Source: Rossellomorea orangium (lineage in GTDB: Bacteria > Bacillota > Bacilli > Bacillales > Bacillaceae_B). From it: 64,000 bases of DNA. The stretch spans positions 653,626 to 717,625 of the forward strand of contig NZ_JAHWGH010000014.1 in assembly GCF_019334305.1 (NCBI RefSeq), given 5' to 3'. The position numbers and the translations under genes were made by a program. Below the pieces are notes generated by a model that saw only the letters and a program-made list of their open reading frames with translations, made no database searches and was not told the origin of the DNA. Positions 59,839-64,000 of this stretch are shown here, one piece after another (position 1 is the stretch's first letter; each line of letters opens with the position of its first letter).

Positions 59839-60492
59839 TCAGGAAGGAATGGCTTCCGTTTCCTCATTTTTCATGTCTTTTTCTAACTTGGCGATTTTCG
59901 CATCAATCGTGTTTCGGTAATAGGAAGAATTCACTCCATGCTCCAGTTGATCTAAGTATGTCTCAATTTCATCAAACTTAGAAAATGCCTGATTGTTATA
60001 CCCTGAAGATGATTCCAGGACAGAATTCATTTTATTATGGGCACGTGCGATATTCTCCCTGCCCATCAACTCCATGCGCTTGATATACATATCTTTCAGC
60101 TTGTGCTTCATCTCTTCGTATTTTCGCTCAAGCTCTTCAAGCTCTTTTGTCGCTTGCAGCTTGGATTCCTGGATACGCACCGCACGCTCTTCATAGTATT
60201 TTTGTTCCTGCAGGGCAAATTCATACAAGCCTTCTTCATTCGCTTTGGAAGCTACCTCCGCCTGATACTTTCGTTTGTCAGCAAGAACAGACGCCTGCTT
60301 ATATTCTTTTTGGAACTCTTCTTTTAATAGATACTGTCTTTCTACAAGCTTACTTACTTTTTCCACTTCCTGTTCACATTGTCTTAAATAGTGGTTCAGG
60401 ACGGCGATGGGATTTTTCCTTTCCTTTTTATCTATTGCTTCGTGAAGGTCGGACATGACGGTATTTTTCAATCGTTGAATTAAGTTTGCCAT
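59839..60492 (-). CDS. liaH: LiaH, PspA/IM30-family phage-shock protein
   Basis: A 217-residue, almost wholly coiled-coil protein (NHYLRQCEQEVEKVSKLVERQ, ELERKYEEMKHKLKDMYIKRMELM) of the PspA/IM30/ESCRT-III family. It assembles on stressed membranes. GGAGAG precedes the ATG. It lies directly after liaI, the membrane anchor, in the order of Bacillus lia loci. Confidence 0.94.
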   Translation of the reverse strand: MANLIQRLKNTVMSDLHEAIDKKERKNPIAVLNHYLRQCEQEVEKVSKLVERQYLLKEEFQKEYKQASVLADKRKYQAEVASKANEEGLYEFALQEQKYYEERAVRIQESKLQATKELEELERKYEEMKHKLKDMYIKRMELMGRENIARAHNKMNSVLESSSGYNNQAFSKFDEIETYLDQLEHGVNSSYYRNTIDAKIAKLEKDMKNEETEAIPS

Positions 60493-60507
60493 TGTATGAT
60501 CTCTCCT

Positions 60508-60852
60508 TTAGTTTTTTAATTGGGACCATTCTCTTTCAAAGTTCGTGAAAGGGTCAGATGATTTTTCTTCTATGATAACTTCTTCTTTTTTCCAATTTTT
60601 ATAAATCACATACAGTACGTACAGAGCGACCAACCCGATAATCGCCGGGAAGTTTGATACAGTTGCACTGAATGCTGCAAGACCGATCAACGCCCATAGG
60701 ATCTTTTTACCCGTCGAATCTGTTTTGATGAAACCTTTGAAGCTGTAGTACATGATCGCTAACGAGATCGCCAGACCCACAATCGGTCCTAAATTGGCAA
60801 GCAGCACAATCGCTGCAATCCCTCCAGCTAAAAGCAATCCGAATCTCTTCAT
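60508..60852 (-). CDS. liaI: LiaI-like membrane anchor protein
   Basis: A 114-residue protein with two hydrophobic regions (LLLAGGIAAIVLLANLGPIVGLAISLAIMYYS, ALIGLAAFSATVSNFPAIIGLVALYVLYVIY) and an acidic cytoplasmic tail (EEKSSDPFTNFEREWSQL). Position before liaH and topology identify it as LiaI, which recruits LiaH to the membrane. AAAGGAGG precedes the ATG. The 249-bp upstream region should hold the LiaR-dependent promoter, but I could not fix its operator by eye. Confidence 0.88.
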   Translation of the reverse strand: MKRFGLLLAGGIAAIVLLANLGPIVGLAISLAIMYYSFKGFIKTDSTGKKILWALIGLAAFSATVSNFPAIIGLVALYVLYVIYKNWKKEEVIIEEKSSDPFTNFEREWSQLKN

Positions 60853-61054
60853 ATGTTGTTGCCTCCTTTCTTCTTCATGTCTCTATCCTACCTATTTTCC
60901 GGGTTCTCCATAACGAGCCGGAGCTTTATTTTCGTATCAGACTTGAGGCTTAGAGATGGTAGGACCGGGCGTAAATGAGGTTGTGGTCGTTGCGGGAGAG
61001 GATGCGGGTTATGTAGCATTCTAGAAGAACGGTCGGTACCTGCAATCAAGACAA

Positions 61055-61085
61055 AGGTCCGTCCCTCAAATACAGGGACGGACCT
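61055..61085. terminator. AGGTCCGTCCCT hairpin, probable terminator of the oligoendopeptidase gene
   Basis: AGGTCCGTCCCT (61055-61066) / AGGGACGGACCT (61074-61085), seven-base loop, 16 bp past the stop at 61102 on the minus strand. Member of the dispersed repeat family. Confidence 0.85.
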
Positions 61086-61101
61086 CAATCCATATCTTCA
61101 T

Positions 61102-62889
61102 TTAGTTTGTCAGTTCAAGGAATTCTTCTACATCTGCCTTGCAGAGGTTGATTCCTTTTTCCCAGAAAGCTTCTTTGGTGATGTCTTCTCCCAGATGCTT
61201 CATGGCGAGCTCTTCCACGTTCATCACGGCGGTGTCCCGGAGCAATGCCATGTATTTCTCTTCATAGCTCTCGCCGGATTCCAGTGCCTTGGCGTAGATG
61301 CTTAGTGAGAACAGGTAGCCGAATGTGTATGGGAAGTTATAAAAAGGCACTCCTGTAATATAGAAATGGAGCTTCGATGCCCAGAAACGCGGGTGGACCT
61401 CTCCAAGGGAGTCGCCAAACGCTTCCTTCTGGGCTTCCACCATCAAACCGTTCAATGTTTCCACAGAAACGATTCCTTTTTTTCGTGCTTCATAGAAACG
61501 GGTCTCAAATAAGAAACGCGCGTGAATGTTCATGAAGAAAGCGACGCTCCGCTGCAATTTATCTTCGACGAGGGCAATCTTCTCTTCCTTGTTTTTGGCT
61601 TCCTTCACAGCTGCATCTGCCACGATCATTTCTGCAAAAGTAGATGCGGTTTCTGCCACATTCATGGCGTAATTACGATTCAATGTATGCATCGGCTTTA
61701 GCGCATAAGAATGGAATGCGTGTCCCAACTCGTGGGCAAGGGTCGATACATTCGACATCGAGCCCGAATAGGTCATAAAGATCCGGGATTGATCACTTAA
61801 CGGGAACGATGTACAGAAACCACCTGGCCGTTTTCCTGCACGATCTTCCGCTTCGATCCACTCATCCTCAAATGCTTTCTTTGCAAATCCAGCCATTTCA
61901 TTGCCAAAACGGGAGAACTGCTTCAGGATAAACTTCGCGCCTTCGTCATAAGACATGGTGCTCGTCGACTCTGCCACAGGGGCATCTAAGTCATACCAAT
62001 CCAACTTCTCCTTACCGAGTAGTTTCGCTTTGCGATCCAGGTACTGTACGAAAGGCTTTTTGTTTTTCGTAATGGCACCCCACATGGCGTCGAGGGTTTC
62101 CTGTTGCATTCGGTTGCACTCAAGGGGCTCTTTCATCAATTCGTCCCAGCCCCGCTTTTTATAAACATTCAAACGGAAGCCTCCCAGGTGATTGAGGGTT
62201 CGGGCAAAGAGTTCCTCATTCTCTTCCCATGCATCCTCCAACTTGTCAAAAACCTCTTTGCGTGTCTTTGGATCCGGACTTGAAAGGAGATTATTGGCTT
62301 GCCCCACTGACAGGTCCTTCCCTTCATGATTGATATTCATCGCCCCGACGATTGTGTCATACATTTGCCCCCAGCCGTGATAGCCGTCGACCGCCAAAGC
62401 TTGAATCAATGACTCTTCCGTGCTTGAAAGCTTGTCTTTCGCTTTTTGTCTCCACTCATTCAGCACAAACTTGATTTCACTGAGCCGATCATGCTGAAGC
62501 AAATCCTCCCAGACTTGTTCCGGACAATCGGACAATTGCTGCTGAAACTTTGTGAATGTGGAAGAAAAGTCGGCACTCAAGGATGTGACCTCACCTCTTA
62601 AGGAGTCAGCCTTCCTGTCATGCATGTTCTGAGCTTCAAGACAACTGACGAAAGCACCTGCCTGACGGAGGTACATCATCACTTCCTTCGCTTCTTCAAT
62701 CAGATTCCACACGAGCTCAGCATCATTCGGCGATTGAGGCGGATGAAAAGCAAGTGCGTTCTCTGCGAAATCTTCTTTCTTTTTCTCTAACGTATCAAGA
62801 TGCTGCCGGAATTCCTGAGAATCACTTCCACCTTTGAAAAAAACATCTAAATCCCAAACATTTGAATATGTATGTGTTGTATGGTCCAT
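61102..62889 (-). CDS. pepF: M3-family oligoendopeptidase F
   Basis: A 595-residue cytosolic zinc peptidase cutting short peptides. HELGHAFH (HExxH) lies in TLAHELGHAFHSYALK, with the third ligand Glu in AETASTFAEMI. The N-terminal helical domain and SGSMSNVSTLAHE are typical of PepF. GGGGGAC-type sequence precedes the ATG at 62889. Monocistronic. Family members also affect sporulation or peptide signalling when overexpressed; no such role is visible here. Confidence 0.93.
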   Translation of the reverse strand: MDHTTHTYSNVWDLDVFFKGGSDSQEFRQHLDTLEKKKEDFAENALAFHPPQSPNDAELVWNLIEEAKEVMMYLRQAGAFVSCLEAQNMHDRKADSLRGEVTSLSADFSSTFTKFQQQLSDCPEQVWEDLLQHDRLSEIKFVLNEWRQKAKDKLSSTEESLIQALAVDGYHGWGQMYDTIVGAMNINHEGKDLSVGQANNLLSSPDPKTRKEVFDKLEDAWEENEELFARTLNHLGGFRLNVYKKRGWDELMKEPLECNRMQQETLDAMWGAITKNKKPFVQYLDRKAKLLGKEKLDWYDLDAPVAESTSTMSYDEGAKFILKQFSRFGNEMAGFAKKAFEDEWIEAEDRAGKRPGGFCTSFPLSDQSRIFMTYSGSMSNVSTLAHELGHAFHSYALKPMHTLNRNYAMNVAETASTFAEMIVADAAVKEAKNKEEKIALVEDKLQRSVAFFMNIHARFLFETRFYEARKKGIVSVETLNGLMVEAQKEAFGDSLGEVHPRFWASKLHFYITGVPFYNFPYTFGYLFSLSIYAKALESGESYEEKYMALLRDTAVMNVEELAMKHLGEDITKEAFWEKGINLCKADVEEFLELTN

Positions 62890-63077
62890 AATGTCCCCCT
62901 AATTGAATTGTGTAAAATGTCCCTATCCTCTTTTAAATTCTCGATAAATCCTTGAAATCCTTCATGATCTTTTACGATTCCTTTTACCTAAACTCTCTTA
63001 CTTTGGTTTTTAAATGGGGAAAAGTGGAATAGTATATAGCACAGCGCTACATCCACATTTTCAGAGGGGGATACACA

Positions 63078-63797
63078 ATGAAATTATTATTGAATATTTT
63101 AGCTTTCGCTCTGGTGATTGTGATGAATACACTTGCCGTCACCTTGCCTTTGAATAATCAATCAACGGAACAAATCAGTAACAGGCTGGATATCATGATC
63201 ACACCTGCCGGTTACGTCTTCTCAATCTGGAGCCTGATTTATCTACTACTCGCAATCTGGATCATCAGGCAATTTCCTAAAGACAGGCGGGATCTTCCCC
63301 TTTATCAGGAAACAAGCGGATTATTCGTCTTAAGCTGTTTGTTGAACTCCACTTGGATCCTTGTGTGGCACTATAACTATTTCCTACTATCGGTCTTTGT
63401 TATGCTCGGGCTTTTACTCACCCTGATCGCCCTTTATAAGAGGATAAGAAGCACAGGTCCGTCCCTCCTGGATTCAGCCCCGTTCTCCATTTATCTTGGC
63501 TGGATTTCGATTGCGACGATTGTGAACATCACGTATTATTTAACGGATATCGGTTGGAACGGATTTGGCATTTCCGAGCTCGTGTGGGCATATCTTGGAT
63601 TAGTCGTTGCCACCTTACTCGCCTTCTGGTTCCGGATCACACAGCATGATCTACTCTATCCATTGGTCTTTGTTTGGGCCTTCATCGGAATCGGAGTGAA
63701 GAACATGGCAGAGCACTCCACTTATTCGTACACTGCCTACGCCCTTGCTGTCATCATCCTGATCTTTGATCTCGTATACAAGCGAACACGTAAATGA
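63078..63797 (+). CDS. TspO/MBR-related tryptophan-rich membrane protein
   Basis: A 239-residue protein of the longer TspO-like type (seven to eight helices rather than five). Family motifs are TPAGYVFSIWSLIYLLLAIW, NSTWILVWHYN and IYLGWISIATIVN. Ligand (tetrapyrrole or other) is unknown. AGAGGGGGA precedes the ATG. A dispersed repeat arm, AGGTCCGTCCCT, lies in frame inside the gene at 63455-63466, encoding part of RSTGPSLLDS, and a 306-bp element starts 15 bp after the stop. Confidence 0.82.
   Translation: MKLLLNILAFALVIVMNTLAVTLPLNNQSTEQISNRLDIMITPAGYVFSIWSLIYLLLAIWIIRQFPKDRRDLPLYQETSGLFVLSCLLNSTWILVWHYNYFLLSVFVMLGLLLTLIALYKRIRSTGPSLLDSAPFSIYLGWISIATIVNITYYLTDIGWNGFGISELVWAYLGLVVATLLAFWFRITQHDLLYPLVFVWAFIGIGVKNMAEHSTYSYTAYALAVIILIFDLVYKRTRK
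63455..63466. repeat. AGGTCCGTCCCT unit inside a coding sequence
   Basis: An exact 12-bp arm of the dispersed repeat lies within the TspO-like gene, in the loop between two predicted helices. Confidence 0.75.
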
Positions 63798-63811
63798 TTG
63801 AATGATTCAAA

Positions 63812-64000
63812 GAGGCTGGGACAAAAGGGTTTCAGATAAAGAAAAATCCGAACGAGTGATTTGATAAAAATCTAAATCGTTCGGATTTTCAATTTTTATA
63901 ATCCATGTATTTAGCAGGTTCTAGCTGTTGATTGGAGTGCAAGACGAAGACTCCTGCGGGAAAAGCGGAATAGGTGAGACCCCGCAGGAGCGACAGCGAC
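63812..64000. repeat. 306-bp intergenic repeat element, second copy (cut by window end)
   Basis: It starts with the same GAGGCTGGGACA terminus as the copy at 17773 and stays nearly identical over 189 bp, with a few substitutions (AAGGAAGAATCC to AAAGAAAAATCC, CTAACTCG to CTAAATCG). It includes the AATCCGAACGA / TCGTTCGGATT terminator hairpin and the first half of the GC-rich core. Confidence 0.9.

Noticed and set aside
60888..61088. 66-codon minus-strand ORF upstream of liaI
   Set aside because: No ribosome binding site, Pro/His/Arg-rich composition typical of chance frames, and it runs through a repeat hairpin and the likely lia promoter region.

Overview
The window reads as chromosome of an endospore-forming Bacillaceae bacterium (Bacillus/Rossellomorea-like). 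Clues are a bacterial nitric oxide synthase, an NsrR/Hmp nitric-oxide module, a lia cell-envelope stress operon, MreBH, MotAB, a guanine-riboswitch nucleoside transporter, TTG/GTG starts behind strong GGAGG-type ribosome binding sites, and many short hairpin terminators. No rRNA, tRNA, phage, transposase gene or CRISPR array was seen.

Layout. 1-3.2 kb: motB (cut by the window edge), motA and a chemoreceptor. 3.3-6.4 kb: small proteins, then hmp and nsrR divergent around two NsrR-type boxes, and a small haem-copper-oxidase-like membrane protein. 6.6-10.3 kb: AmpS aminopeptidase, a periodic TGACGCAAT array, a repetitive protein, an MFS carrier. 10.3-13.3 kb: a two-gene operon for long repetitive secreted proteins. 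13.5-21 kb: sodium symporter, guanine riboswitch-nupG, thioesterase, a 306-bp repeat element, and a BMP-family lipoprotein with a chemoreceptor. 21.4-26.8 kb: mreBH, an ECF sigma/anti-sigma pair, a duplicated-domain surface protein and its sortase. 27-35.8 kb: nos, acetyltransferase, renalase-like flavoprotein, an ABC-F ATPase with a leader peptide and attenuator, membrane proteins, queF. 36-47.9 kb: a CarH-like B12 domain with a PAS protein, carbonic anhydrase, a second TGACGCAAT array, a phospholipase A2-like protein, metabolic enzymes and small membrane proteins. 47.9-57 kb: a secreted phospholipase-D-like protein and an RDD/SpoIIM/DUF58/MoxR/DUF4350/DUF4129 membrane cluster. 57.3-60.9 kb: liaIHFSR. 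61-64 kb: oligoendopeptidase, a TspO-like protein, and a second truncated copy of the 306-bp element.

The main discovery is a previously unlinked surface regulon. Three sites carry the same bipartite promoter, GTGATCCA-N15-CGTTAGCT, identical in both 8-mers and in spacer length. They lie upstream of the ECF sigma gene, of the surface protein/sortase pair, and, on the other strand about 9 kb away, of the operon for the two repetitive secreted proteins. I infer that the ECF factor controls its own gene and a cell-surface module: a helical-bundle protein with an MPNTG sorting signal, a sortase that looks like a lipoprotein, and two extended repeat proteins.

Other points worth a second look are two five-copy TGACGCAAT arrays with the same 21-20-20-21 spacing, a dispersed AGGGACGGACCT inverted-repeat family that reaches into coding sequence, an ABC-F attenuator with a 37-residue leader peptide, and a standalone Wx9EH cobalamin photosensor-like domain.
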